A stretch of DNA of 64,000 nt from Halictus rubicundus (lineage: Eukaryota; Arthropoda; Insecta; Hymenoptera; Halictidae). This document shows, piece by piece, positions 46,196 to 56,243 of this stretch (position 1 is the stretch's first letter; each line of letters begins with the position of its first letter). The stretch is from the NCBI RefSeq assembly GCF_050948215.1, contig NC_135155.1, forward strand, positions 18,317,001-18,381,000. The letters run 5' to 3'. The translations under genes and the position numbers were made by a program. Below the pieces are notes generated by a model, which did not search any database, was not told the DNA's origin, and was given only the letters and a program-made list of their open reading frames with translations.

Positions 46196-47831
46196 CCAGT
46201 TCCAGCTCGCATCAGACTTTTTCCGTACACGTTTCGAACCTCGAGAAAGCGAACGAACTTTTTCAAAAATATAGATGATATTTTCATATATCTGCTCCTG
46301 TGATTCTGATCACAGAAAGTAATTTGTCGCTACTGTTTTTGTAATATGGAAAAACTCCGAACTTGCATAAGCGTCCTCAATCTAGTTAACACCGCGGATT
46401 GTTTACCCGCGGCGCGTAAACAGCCGATCTCTCTTTTCTCGGCCACTTTCTTCTAATACTCCACTTCTCTCTCAATTAATCGCGCGGATACGCGCGAGCC
46501 TTATCGCGCCGCTCGATCGGATTCCCTCGAACACGCCGCTTTTACCGAGCAATTGCTTGTTATGACGAGAGTTTCTTTGAAAATTAGTTCGCAATTATGC
46601 CTCGGCATTGTTCGGCCGGCACGAGGCTGATTTACGCGGAGAGAAGTGAACTTTAGGTTAATAGAGTGGCACGTTTCCTTCTGGAAACGAGCCGACTCCA
46701 ACGTAATCGGATGAGATTTTACACGTGTCTGGCATTTCGTGCGTCGAACCAGCAGAAAAATTGTCGAGGACGGAATATTTCGCATCTGCACAGTTTTTGC
46801 AAACTTCGATGTTCTCAGAAATAAAAATGTCAAGAAAGCAGATGATTTCACGATCTTCTGACTGTTAACGTCGCGCGTCGGTTCACTGATTTAATTCACT
46901 GATTAATCACCGTTTTAATGGTTCACTCACTGGTTCGCTGATTAATCACCGTTTTAATGATTAAAAACGTTAGCGACTAAAGTGAAGTAAAGTAGCTCAG
47001 GCACCTTTGTCCGTTAGGCTTGACTTATATAGAGAATTCACTGTGTTCGATGCGTTGAGCAATTTGGTATTATTTAGATTATCTATACCACATTTTTCAA
47101 GAAGTTCGAAAATTGTTAAGCGTCTACAGTTTGCGCACTCTGTTATATAGTGACACGAAACAACGAAAACCAAAAGGAGCCGGTTGCCGTAGGAAATTTT
47201 GTACGACCAGTGCGCAATAATACCACTCCTTTTACGTAGGCTTGCACCGTCACAGCATTTTCTGCACTCGCTAATCAGAGGTCTTCCATTGCCATAACGA
47301 AAGCAATTTATGCTAGGCAACGTAAATGAGATGAACCCGGTTCGCTCAGCCTAAATGAAAATAGCTTCCCGATGAAACGCACGCCTTTCGTTTTTATATA
47401 ATATCATCCGACAGCTGCTGTAGCTTCTCTTTCTTGCCGGTACTTTCTCGTTGAAATTACCCCCGCCATAACAGTTCGCTCTTCCTTTACGCGACAATCT
47501 ACGTACGTTAATAATATCGTGCGCCTTTTTGTCAGAACCGGAAACTACTTACCTTTCAGTCGAGTTCTCTCCTCTTTGACAATTAACCCCTTGTCCTGCA
47601 ACATCGAGTACGAACTCGTGACGAAGACTTCAGACAATATCCCCCAACTATGTGCGTCATTCGTTTCTATTCGACTGAAATCAAATTATATTTCTCTGTT
47701 GCCGATATTTCACCGAACATACAGGAATACGAACGAAATTTTTTTTTTTTGAAATTTTGTATTTTAGGAAATTATAAACGACAAAGATTGTTCGGAATCT
47801 TAGGAGTACCCATGAGTTACTGGAATTTGTT
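46196..47831. other. Unassigned spacer with a family A terminal scrap
   Basis: TTATATAGAGAATTCACTG at about 47024-47043 is a family A right terminus without its TA. At about 47795-47830 a short stretch (AGTACCCATGAGTTAC, GTTTTGCC) is the reverse complement of repeat G, directly beside array H. No gene recognised. Confidence 0.4.
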
Positions 47832-48735
47832 TTGCCTGTGCTCAAAATATTCTAAAAAGTATAATTTTCTTTTACAACCCTGTAATAAAATGGCGACGTC
47901 CGTACCCTCCGCAACAAATCTAAATCGTTTGGTCCACTTTTGAAAAAAATCCCTTTCAAACATAGTTTGAACCCTTGACAGTTTTCGGTAAAGCAGCCTG
48001 TGCGCAAAATATTCTCAAAAGTATAATTTTCTTTTACAACCCTGTAATAAAATGGCGACGTCCGTACCCTCTGCAACAAATCTAAATCGTTTGGTCCACT
48101 TTTGAAAAAAATATTCCCCTTCAAACATTGTTTGAACCCTTTACAGTTTTCGGTAAAGCAGCCTGTGCGCAAAATATTCTCAAAAGTATAATTTTCTTTT
48201 ACAAGCCTGTAATAAAATGGCGACGTCCGTACCCTGCGCAACAAATCTAAATCGTTTGGTCCACTTTTGAAAAAAATATTCCCCTTCAAACATTGTTTGA
48301 ACCCTTTACAGTTTTCGGTAAAGCAGCCTGTGCGCAAAATATTCTCAAAAGTATAATTTTCTTTTACAAGCCTGTAATAAAATGGCGACGTCCGTACCCT
48401 CCGCAACAAATCTAAATCGTTTGGTCCACTTTTGAAAAAAATCCCTTTCATACATAGTTTGAACCCTTGACAGTTTTCGGTAAAGCAGCCTGTGCGCAAA
48501 ATATTCTCAAAAGTATAATTTTCTTTTACAACCCTGTAATAAAATGGCGACGTCCGTACCCTCCGCAACAAATCTAAATCGTTTGGTCCACTTTTGAAAA
48601 AAATATTCCCCTTCAAACATTGTTTGAACCCTTTACATTTTTCGGTAAAGCAGCCTGTGCTCAAAATATTCTAAAAAGTATAATTTTCTTTTACAACCCT
48701 AGAATAAAATGGCGGGGCGTCCGTACCTTCGCAAC
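47832..48735 (-). repeat. Tandem repeat H, 165-bp unit, about 5.5 copies
   Basis: The marker GCAGCCTGTGC recurs at 47993, 48158, 48323, 48485 and 48650, spacings 165, 165, 162 and 165. Units are nearly identical; the 162-bp spacing reflects loss of exactly three bases. The two outermost partial units share variants (TGTGCTCAAAATATTCTAAA) not seen in the inner ones, so the array grew from the inside. Every spacing is a multiple of three, which keeps the minus-strand frame open. Confidence 0.92.
47852..48664 (-). CDS. Possible repetitive ORF, 270 codons (probably not a real gene)
   Basis: It encodes about five copies of a 54-55 residue unit with the recurrent strings SGPNDLDLLRRVRTSPFYYR, VVKENYTFENILRTGCFTEN and FKxCxKG(N)IFFKS. 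There is no signal peptide, known domain or splice context. Each unit has two conserved Cys. The ORF exists because the repeat has no stop in this frame and its length is divisible by three. Against coding: the flanks lack a promoter or supporting exons, and a dispersed unit at 23968 is a non-coding fragment. For coding: the one length variant removes exactly one codon, and the dispersed fragment is also open in this frame. Confidence 0.2.
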   Translation of the reverse strand: MSTGCFTEKCKGFKQCLKGNIFFKSGPNDLDLLRRVRTSPFYYRVVKENYTFENILRTGCFTENCQGFKLCMKGIFFKSGPNDLDLLRRVRTSPFYYRLVKENYTFENILRTGCFTENCKGFKQCLKGNIFFKSGPNDLDLLRRVRTSPFYYRLVKENYTFENILRTGCFTENCKGFKQCLKGNIFFKSGPNDLDLLQRVRTSPFYYRVVKENYTFENILRTGCFTENCQGFKLCLKGIFFKSGPNDLDLLRRVRTSPFYYRVVKENYTF

Positions 48736-48775
48736 GGTGACAACGGTGACAACAAAGAAAATTTTCTGTAGAAGA

Positions 48776-48945
48776 TGGAGACACCTTGAGTAATATTTTG
48801 CTTGACGAACCCTGGATTTCTATGAGAGGGGGATTGAAAATTCGCAGGAAATACGGCAAACTGTATAATGATGAAGATTATATAATAAATTAAGAAGTAA
48901 AAACTTGAATGTACTACAAAGTTTGTTTTAGATTTCAAAATAATT
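48776..48945 (+). repeat. Duplicated segment I, uninterrupted copy
   Basis: It runs from CACCTTGAGTAATATTTTGC through CGAACCCTGGATTTCTA, GAGAGGGGGATTGAAAATTC and GATTATATAATAAATTAAG to a CTACAAAG string. The second copy (48989-49094, resuming at 49488) is split by a transposon at the GATTATA|TAATAAAT point, so this copy preserves the pre-insertion site. Confidence 0.8.
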
Positions 48946-48988
48946 GATTACTTATGGGCCAGTATTAACAGATCAAAAGAAGATGTAA

Positions 48989-49094
48989 GGAGGCACCTTG
49001 AGTCATATTTTCCTTGTCGAACCCTGGATTTCTACGAGAGGGGGATTGAAAATTCGCAGGAAAGATGGCAAACTGTATAATCACGGAGATTATA
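48989..49094 (+). repeat. Duplicated segment I, copy split by a MITE
   Basis: About 90 percent identical to 48776-48881 and interrupted at 49094; its continuation (TATAATAAATGAAGAAATAG, then a CCACAAAG string) resumes at 49488. Confidence 0.8.
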
Positions 49095-49487
49095 CAGGGT
49101 CATGCGTTTTTAAACGGCCAAACGTCAACCAGCTATAGAGGACCCCAAACGGAACAACTTTCACCCCTAACACTTTTTTTGATTCGAAGTTATTTCATTC
49201 AGTCTGCACGGCATGCCCCATGTCAAAAAAACCAAGATCCAAAGGTCATACAAAAAGGTTGACTGAATAAAAAAGATGCCCCTATTTATTTTAAACCAAA
49301 CAACGGAAAAATCATCAAAATACATAATTGCAGTCCTAATATATTTAATCTTAAGTGAACGCAAAAAATGACGGGTTTTTGCAATTATCTAAAAATCAAG
49401 ACCGAATCAAAAAAAGTGTTACGGTTGAAAGTTGTTTCATTTGGGGTCCTCTATAGCTGGTTGACCGTTTAAAAACGGATGACCCTG
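49095..49487. mobile_element. Mariner-type MITE, 393 bp, inserted in duplicated segment I
   Basis: The ends CAGGGTCATGCGTTTTTAAA and (inverted) CAGGGTCATCCGTTTTTAAA begin arms of about 90 bp that include CAACCAGCTATAGAGGACCC, flanked by TA on both sides. The interior is AT-rich and non-coding. The paralogous segment at 48776 shows the empty target site. Confidence 0.88.
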
Positions 49488-49489
49488 TA

Positions 49490-50825
49490 TAATAAATGAA
49501 GAAATAGAAACTTGAACGTACCACAAAGTCCGATATAATTTCGAATGAATCGTGTTGAGGATCGGAAGGGAGATTTTGACCGATTGCGCTAGAATTTCCG
49601 CGACCGTTGCTCGGTTTTGTTGGCGAACGAAAGGAAACGCTGCCGGCCGCAAATAAACACGCGGCCCCCAGAAGACACGGCCGGATTGCGTAATCGGTGC
49701 GTCGCGTCGTAATGCGGCACGCACGGGAACGCGTGCAGAAATCCGCTTGGTTCCTCGTTGCCCGCGGCGGAACCGAGTCGACGCGTGCGAAACAACGCCG
49801 ATTGCGTAACGATCGGACTGCCAGCCGGCCGATCAGCTGTTTTCCGCGGCCCCCTCTCGCCGAGTGACTTTTAAACGTTCGACGTCTTTCGCGTTCGCTC
49901 CAGCAATTAAACAAATGCTATCGAGCAAGTGGCGTTCGCTTCCGAAAATCGGCATCTTCGCGAAAACATTACCTCGGTGACGTTTACAGTTTCAAGCCGA
50001 ACGATTGTTCAAACGTGCACGCCTCTATACTCCGGAAACTACAAAAATTATTTTGAGTGACGTTTATCTCGGAAGATCAACTTTTCGTACGTGCGCCGTT
50101 TACGTTGAGTGTTTCTGAGAAAAATGATCGGATCGATCGATCGGTGTGAACGTCCTCGACCCACGGAAATCGGTTCGTCGTTTTAAAAACGGTGGCATCA
50201 ATTAAAAAGTGACTCGACGCGCCTAAAATCTGTTCGGTTCCGATAGAAGAGCCCGTCTGCATCGCCCGAGTGGATTTCAAACCTTTGAGGATCGTGCTTT
50301 TTCTGCTTGGAAAAGTTTCATCGCTCGACGAGAGTATCTTTGTCCTCGAAATATCGGCTCTTTTGTGTCGCGGAAGACCGTATCCGATGACTTAACCTTT
50401 TAAAGATCCGGTAAATTTCTGCTCGGAAGCGTTGCGAGAATCGTTCAGTGGAATCTCAGTGAAATCTCGTTCGAGCCTTGGGTTTCTTCGTCATGAGGAA
50501 ACATTCGATCGATCGACCCGAAACTTTACCCTCCAAGCATAGGTACCCGTAGAGACAACCCTTAACTGGTCGCATCTGCGCCATTTTAAACACAAAAACG
50601 TTATACCGTACACGAAATACTCAGAAGTTTTTCTGCAGTACAGTGATCTAAAAATCACTGGGGGTAAAACGACCATCTTTGAAAATATTTGACGAGCCAA
50701 TTTGACTCCCATCCGTCAAGATTTTTGAAACTAAGGAGAGGGGGAGGAATTGGTATACATTTGATAATTCTGTTAAAAACCAACGTATGTTCTAAAAGAA
50801 AATTGTTTAAGTATTTCTATATGTA
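49490..50825. other. Unassigned spacer, CpG-rich at 49600-50400
   Basis: The 172-codon antisense ORF 49396-49914 reads through the end of the MITE into CpG-rich sequence and is Arg-rich; I consider it chance. A 67-codon antisense ORF at 50077-50280 is also unrecognised. Confidence 0.4.
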
Positions 50826-51075
50826 CAGGGTGTTTCGTTTATCTGAAAACGGAAATATCTCGTGACGCTCTGAAGTTGCGAAAAAAATTTGTTTACAAAC
50901 ATTGTTCGGCGTGAAGGGAACAATCTTATGGTGTGATTTTTTCCGGGACTCGAATGGTGGTAGGGGGAAATTTCAAAGTCAAATTAATTTTGCTATCGTG
51001 TTGTGACAAAAAAAGATATATGGCTCCATTGACCTTGAAATTTCCTCCACCACCATTCGAGTCCCGAGAAAGATT
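50826..51075. mobile_element. Decayed mariner-type foldback element
   Basis: TA then CAGGGTGTTTCGTTTATCTG at the left is mariner-like. Further in, GGGACTCGAATGGTGG with AAATTTCAA and its inverted copy (near 51027-51065) form a clear internal hairpin. The right terminus was not found. Confidence 0.5.
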
Positions 51076-51484
51076 ACACAAATGAAATTAGTAAATGAGT
51101 CAAATTGACACGCTCCGCGAATTAAAATTAAATAATAAATAAATAAAACGTCGAGTTTTTCGATTATCGGTGCGTGACGTCCTGCGGGAAGGGAGCGTGT
51201 GAAAATACCAACGGCGGGAAAAACGCGGCGGAAACGACCTTTGTCCTGTCCGTCTCGCTCGAGGAAAATGGAGAACGTGTCTCGCGGGGACACGGATCGT
51301 TTCGCCCTTCCGCGAGCCGATCAAAGAGAAACCGGCAGAAGTCGTATTTTAATCCGCGAAAACGATCCGAAACTTTCCACCGTTCGGCCGGCTAGCCTGC
51401 GAGTTAATTAGAAAGCAGTAATGACGATCGGTTGTCCACCGTACTTACTACCGATTCGATTAACCCGACGATACGGTGCTGGTA
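51076..51484. other. Unassigned CpG-rich spacer
   Basis: Overlapping ORFs of 70-104 codons in several frames on both strands; none recognised. Confidence 0.35.
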
Positions 51485-51859
51485 CACTGCCGGTCGAAAG
51501 TATGAGACTGAAGGAGCGGCACGGATCGACGAAAGAAAATGTTTCACAAAACAAGAAAGAAGTCCATGTTTGTTCGTTCGCTTTTACGCGAGCTAAGGTT
51601 ATGATCGATTCCTTTATGGAGGTCGCGAATACTAAAAGAATCCTGTCCTTTTATTCGTATCGATAAACGTCGAAGCGAATATGGAAGTACACTATTTTCT
51701 CTTTTCGTTCTAGGAAATGATTAATGACAAAGAATTGCAATTTTATCATAGCCGTAATGGGGCAACGGGTCAAAAGCATAGAACAGAGAATAACAATGTA
51801 ACGTAATATTGAATTACGCCTTTTAGAGTAACCTTGGTCCGTACTTTTCGCCGGTAGTG
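51485..51859. mobile_element. Tc1-type non-autonomous element, 375 bp
   Basis: The left end CACTGCCGGTCGAAAGTATG and right end (inverted CACTACCGGCGAAAAGTACG) are flanked by TA (51483-51484 and 51860-51861). The termini resemble those at 44663-45180 in their first ten bases, so the two may use related transposases. The interior is not homologous and is non-coding. Confidence 0.65.
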
Positions 51860-51861
51860 TA

Positions 51862-53268
51862 TTCTCGACGCGGAACACGCAAACACCTGAAAAAGAAACT
51901 ACTACTACTACTACTACTGCCCGTGGCCATGAAAGGAGGCCACGAATGAGATTTTCCCAATCAATAATTAGCGTTTCGCGGCGGCCTGCAGCTCGACAAA
52001 TGCGCAACCCCCGAGGAGATAATCAACGGGGGCGGACAGTGATCTTTGTATCCGCACGTGCGACTCTCGAGAAACGGGAGGAACGATTATCTCTGATTCA
52101 ATGAATGTAAATTACAGTTCGTTTTGGTTCTAGCATGAGCAGCCGCGACGCGGCCGGGTCTAATCGGTCTGCGTCACGAGCCCCGATGATTAATCAGCTG
52201 TTCGGTCTCGTTGCTCTCGGTTTTCGCTGGCCGTCGCCCGCCATTTTCTTGCGGACGCGCGAATCCTTCGACTACTCGAGTAGCGATTCCGTTTTACTGC
52301 TCTTCGTTCGTTCGTTTCAGCGGAAATAAAAAGAACAAAATAAAATCGAAAACGTAACGGTACCGAACATAATTAATTCCGGTTGATCGGCTTTTTTTAT
52401 GTCTGACGTCAATACACGGGTATTTAACTACTTATTTGCAATTCGTCCTCGAAACGTCGTATCTTCTTGGTGATAATCGAATTTTTTTGGTAGCTGTCTA
52501 ATGGTAAATAAATACTTTCTTGGATCACTGAGTAATATAATTTATTGGAAATTGTTATAGTTGGAGTATTTATAATTCTTGAGATAGTAACTGTTTGTTC
52601 GATAGTGACCCAAGAATACGACCTATTGCTATAACCAGTAGGATTGCAAATGGATTTAAGGTCTATAAAACACAGTAAAAAATTTGGAGTATTCGATTCA
52701 ATCGGATCGGTAACAGTAAGCGAAGCAGATCCGGAAAAAAAATATTATTTTCGATTCGTTAAGCGCTTCCCTACAATTGCAGCGATCAGGAGCGTGTCGG
52801 TAATTTATTGGTGCAGAGTAGTTTAAATCAGGTTCATTATTTCCGCCGCGGTATTATTGTTTGGTCGCTATAGAGATAAACGGACGATCGAATAGCAAAC
52901 AAAAGCGGGACGATAAAGAGCGAACCTCACGCGGCGTCCGTTCCTCGAACGATTATCGATAAATCGGAGAATTAGACGTTGTTACCGATCGGATGAGTCG
53001 GGTTTAAATTGTACTCGTCTCGGTGATAACGCGCAACGACGAGATACGTTCTGAAAGATCGTTGAATCTCTGAATCTCTTCGCGATTTCTCCCTGACGAT
53101 TGTTCGTCGATCGTGCTCGTCGCAGATCGTCGAAGATCGTCGATCGAACGGCGGGAACCGCGTTTAATTAACCGATCGATTTTGTGCGTGCCAAGACGAA
53201 CCAAAGCCACTACCGAGCAAGTAGGAAACGCATGCTGTTCGAACGGAGCCAATTACACCGGCCGCATA
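51862..53268. other. Unassigned spacer with (ACT)n
   Basis: (ACT)n of about 21 bp lies at 51898-51918. From 52850 to 53260 the sequence is rich in CGATCGTCGA-type palindromic strings and could be promoter or 5' UTR of the candidate exon that follows. Confidence 0.4.
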
Positions 53269-53319
53269 ATGAAGTTCCTGGTGAAATACTACGACTTCCT
53301 AACCGTCAAGTTTACCACG
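53269..53319 (+). CDS. Candidate first coding exon (17 codons), unidentified gene
   Basis: An ATG with A at -3 starts MKFLVKYYDFLTVKFTT, and the frame meets a donor, ACG|GTGAGG, at 53319/53320 in phase 0. Upstream the same frame is open for about 150 bp with plausible codons, so the exon might extend 5'. No downstream exon was identified. The phase equals that at the end of the 12843-13259 coding region, so it could be an alternative first exon of the same gene. Evidence is limited to codon look and donor. Confidence 0.25.
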
Positions 53320-55865
53320 GTGAGGCTTCAACCTGTAGATAAACCTCAATACCTCCACACACGGCCTTATGCTACGTCTTCACTGCACAGTAGACATCAT
53401 TCACCTACTCGGAGCACAAGCAGTAACTTTTGCAAGATTGCTGTGTGTTTGTTATTTACTACCGAGATATATTTAAGTCGACGCGCGAGCGCTTGCTATC
53501 TAAAAAAATTGCTAACACAAATAATTTCTTAATCTTCGAGTTTAGAACGATCAGAGTGCTATTTTGTAATACCTTCAGCCTTGTGCCAGACACTATTGCG
53601 CACGGATCTGTTGACGCTGCACTCTTCGGAGCAAGTTTTTTTTATTGAAATTCTCGTGTGGACACGCAGCATAATGCTTGATATACGTAGCACAATATTG
53701 CCAAAAGTTATTGGTAGAAATCATTCTTTAACCTTCTAATTCACAAAGATGAGGTTTTCACTTAGTTTTCTGTGCACCTTTATGCTACATCTTCACCTTA
53801 GAATAGATTTCCATGTGTAGGCTCACTCTCGGAGATAGAAACAATCGCTATTGGAAAAGAAAGTCCACTGACGGGTTCTACTCTCGAGAGTAGGATTCTC
53901 CAGTGGACGGGCAGCATAATGCTTACTGTTGGTGACGTCATCTCCTCTAGAATAGAAGCTATTAGCGAACACAGGTTCTTAACCTTCGTATTTACGGTAG
54001 CAGGGCCTGTAGACAAATCACTATACCTTAATGTAGCTTAAAGCTGCCTGTTCACTTGGGGCTCGAGATATCTCGCGGCTCTCGACTTCCACGTTTAATG
54101 ACCTTGTATCGGTGAGTTTAACGCGCGCAACAAGCATCGTACTGTGTGCCCGCTGGAAAACGGCAATAATATCGCAATAATAATTTTCCAATAACTTTTA
54201 CGTAACTCGAGTCCACTCTCAAATAGATATAATGGAGCGCACGCGCATTCGAACATTTTCACTCTCGCAAGTGGCAGTTGTAGCTGCGCTGGCGATTCCG
54301 AGGCAATAATGCATGACAGTTTTTTTAGTCATTCTGTTCACGGAGACGAACACAATTCAATTTCAACCGCGAAGCCAACCTTGCGCTTCGAGCACCGCGG
54401 AAAATTCTTCGGACTTTCTATCGGTCCGAAGACTCTCGTGCAGGTTCTTTTCATCGATCGCGAGAGGTTTCTAATAGATTCAGTCGGAGCTGTGTACTGT
54501 GTCCTCTATGAGTCATTATGCTTCCACGTGGCACGCAACTATGACAGCGGGCGTCTGTATCGGGAGTCGTTAAAGCAACTTTCAGCGAATTTCTTGCACG
54601 CTTCATCGATTTTCCAGCCCGCTTCTCGCGAACTGCCGTTTCTGCCGGCGCGCTGCAGATCCGAGGCTTTTTAATCCGCCATTTTATTCCTCTTCGACGC
54701 TGTCGAAAAATGGCGACGATCCTGCTCCGTACACACGGAGGATAAACATGTGTTTTTCAATGTTACTTCATGAGTAACACCGGAAATCTTGCTACACGTT
54801 CACTTCAGATTATTGAGACAACTCAAGATTATTGAACATAATATTATTTTGCAATTATACGGTCGAGTCAGCTTCGAAGAAGATTCACACGGACACAGAT
54901 CATGTTAACCGACCGGGCTCATTTTTACAAGCTGCTGTAGAACGCGCACGTTCGAACTAATTATCAACTGCCGAGGAAATCACAGTAATTAAATTAGGGC
55001 CGTTTGCAACCCCAGGTACCTTCGTAAGATGCTCCTTTTACATTCCCGAAGACCCCTGGGTATTGCAGCCCTTTGCTTTCCTGCGACCCTTGCAATTATG
55101 ACTTTTTACTCTTGCTATGGTCTTCAGAATTATGGCCCTTTCTATTTTCAACGTACTCAGCATGCTACTCCTTCGGCAATCATATTATTCTTAGTATTGT
55201 AGACCTTCTGCAATCTGTGACTTTACTCTTTACACGACCTTTTCTTCGTCTCGGTCACCTTGGACGACAGCTTCTTCTCTTCTCAATGATCGGTGATTGT
55301 TAACATCTTTCTCACGAAAAATTGAAATTTCAGTCAAATCCATTTCTTTTAGGCGAAATAAAGTTGTCTCGATCCGGGAACGCTGACAGACTGACGTTAT
55401 CGGTAATTAGCCGCCTAACAAGCTGCGAACGATAATACCATCCTGCGAATCATGGCGATACCTCCTCATGAAAGAATGCTATTGTGCGGGTTTATTATTA
55501 TTTATTGTTTACATTATCCGAGGTCGGGCACTGTTATCCAACATTGTTAACACCGTGCTGCCATTAAACTGTTTATTCTCATTTACCAGCGATAATTCGT
55601 GCTCTTGTGAATCGTCGGGTGTGCGACTACGACTGGGGAAAATGGTGGTGGTCGCAACACTGCTTCGCGAAGAAAAATTCGTAGTCCACGAAGAGGGACT
55701 CCCTCGTAGAATCGCGCAGATGCTTTTCTTCTTGGAAAATATTTACGATCGCGTTCTCCGTAGGTCATGGGTCACCGGCTCTCTATCCGTTATCTCCGTT
55801 TTCCCGAGCGAAATTCGCATGTTTCGTTTTTATTCGAGCGTGGAATTTACGACGATTTTAAGGGC
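53320..55865. other. Unassigned sequence
   Basis: Between 53330 and 54060 short phrases recur (TTATGCTACxTCTTCAC at about 53369 and 53782; GCAGCATAATGCTT at about 53667 and 53909), suggesting an old degenerate duplication. The 165-codon ORF 55468-55965 begins with a hydrophobic stretch but runs into repeat G and has no recognised domain. Confidence 0.4.
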
Positions 55866-56196
55866 CCCGGATAGTCACAGCCTTCAGACTCAAGATCCAG
55901 GAATATTTATCAAATATTTATCGCTGCTCTCGATTTCATCCAGAAAACTCAATCCAATGGCATAAAAATGCTAGGATTCCGCGGCACGCGCATCGTCAAT
56001 TTTTGGCCTACTTCTAACGCTTATGTTACCAAATATCCGCATAATCTCGGCAGCTGCTGACCAGCGTGCACTAGATTGAACTTTCCTCTTTCGAACAAGC
56101 CCTTTACCAGCGAGAAAATATTTTCATATAAGGACGAAAACTAGATGCACGTAAAACAATTCTTTGTCGGTAATGTAGTCACTCTACCTTACCGGG
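55866..56196 (+). repeat. Dispersed repeat G, plus-strand copy
   Basis: It shares long blocks with 57970-58435: TCTCGATTTCATCCAGAAAA, TCGTCAATTTTTGGCCTACT, ATAATCTCGGCAGCTGCTGA and TGTAGTCACTCTACCTTA. It lacks an internal segment of about 130 bp present in the later copy. A family C-like TTAA end begins just after it. Confidence 0.8.
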
Positions 56197-56203
56197 CCCT
56201 TAA

Positions 56204-56243
56204 CACTAAACCTAGCACGGCCGGTGACTAAATCCACAGTCAC
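56204..56243 (+). mobile_element. Solo TTAA-type MITE end with hairpin
   Basis: TTAA (56200-56203) is followed by CACTAAACCTAGCACGG and, 20 nt in, a hairpin GTGACT...AGTCAC (56224-56243). It resembles the family C terminus. No right end was recognised. Confidence 0.4.

Noticed and set aside
49396..49914. 172-codon minus-strand ORF
   Set aside because: Reads from CpG-rich spacer straight into the terminal arm of a MITE.
55468..55965. 165-codon plus-strand ORF
   Set aside because: Its last third is repeat G sequence; no recognised domain.
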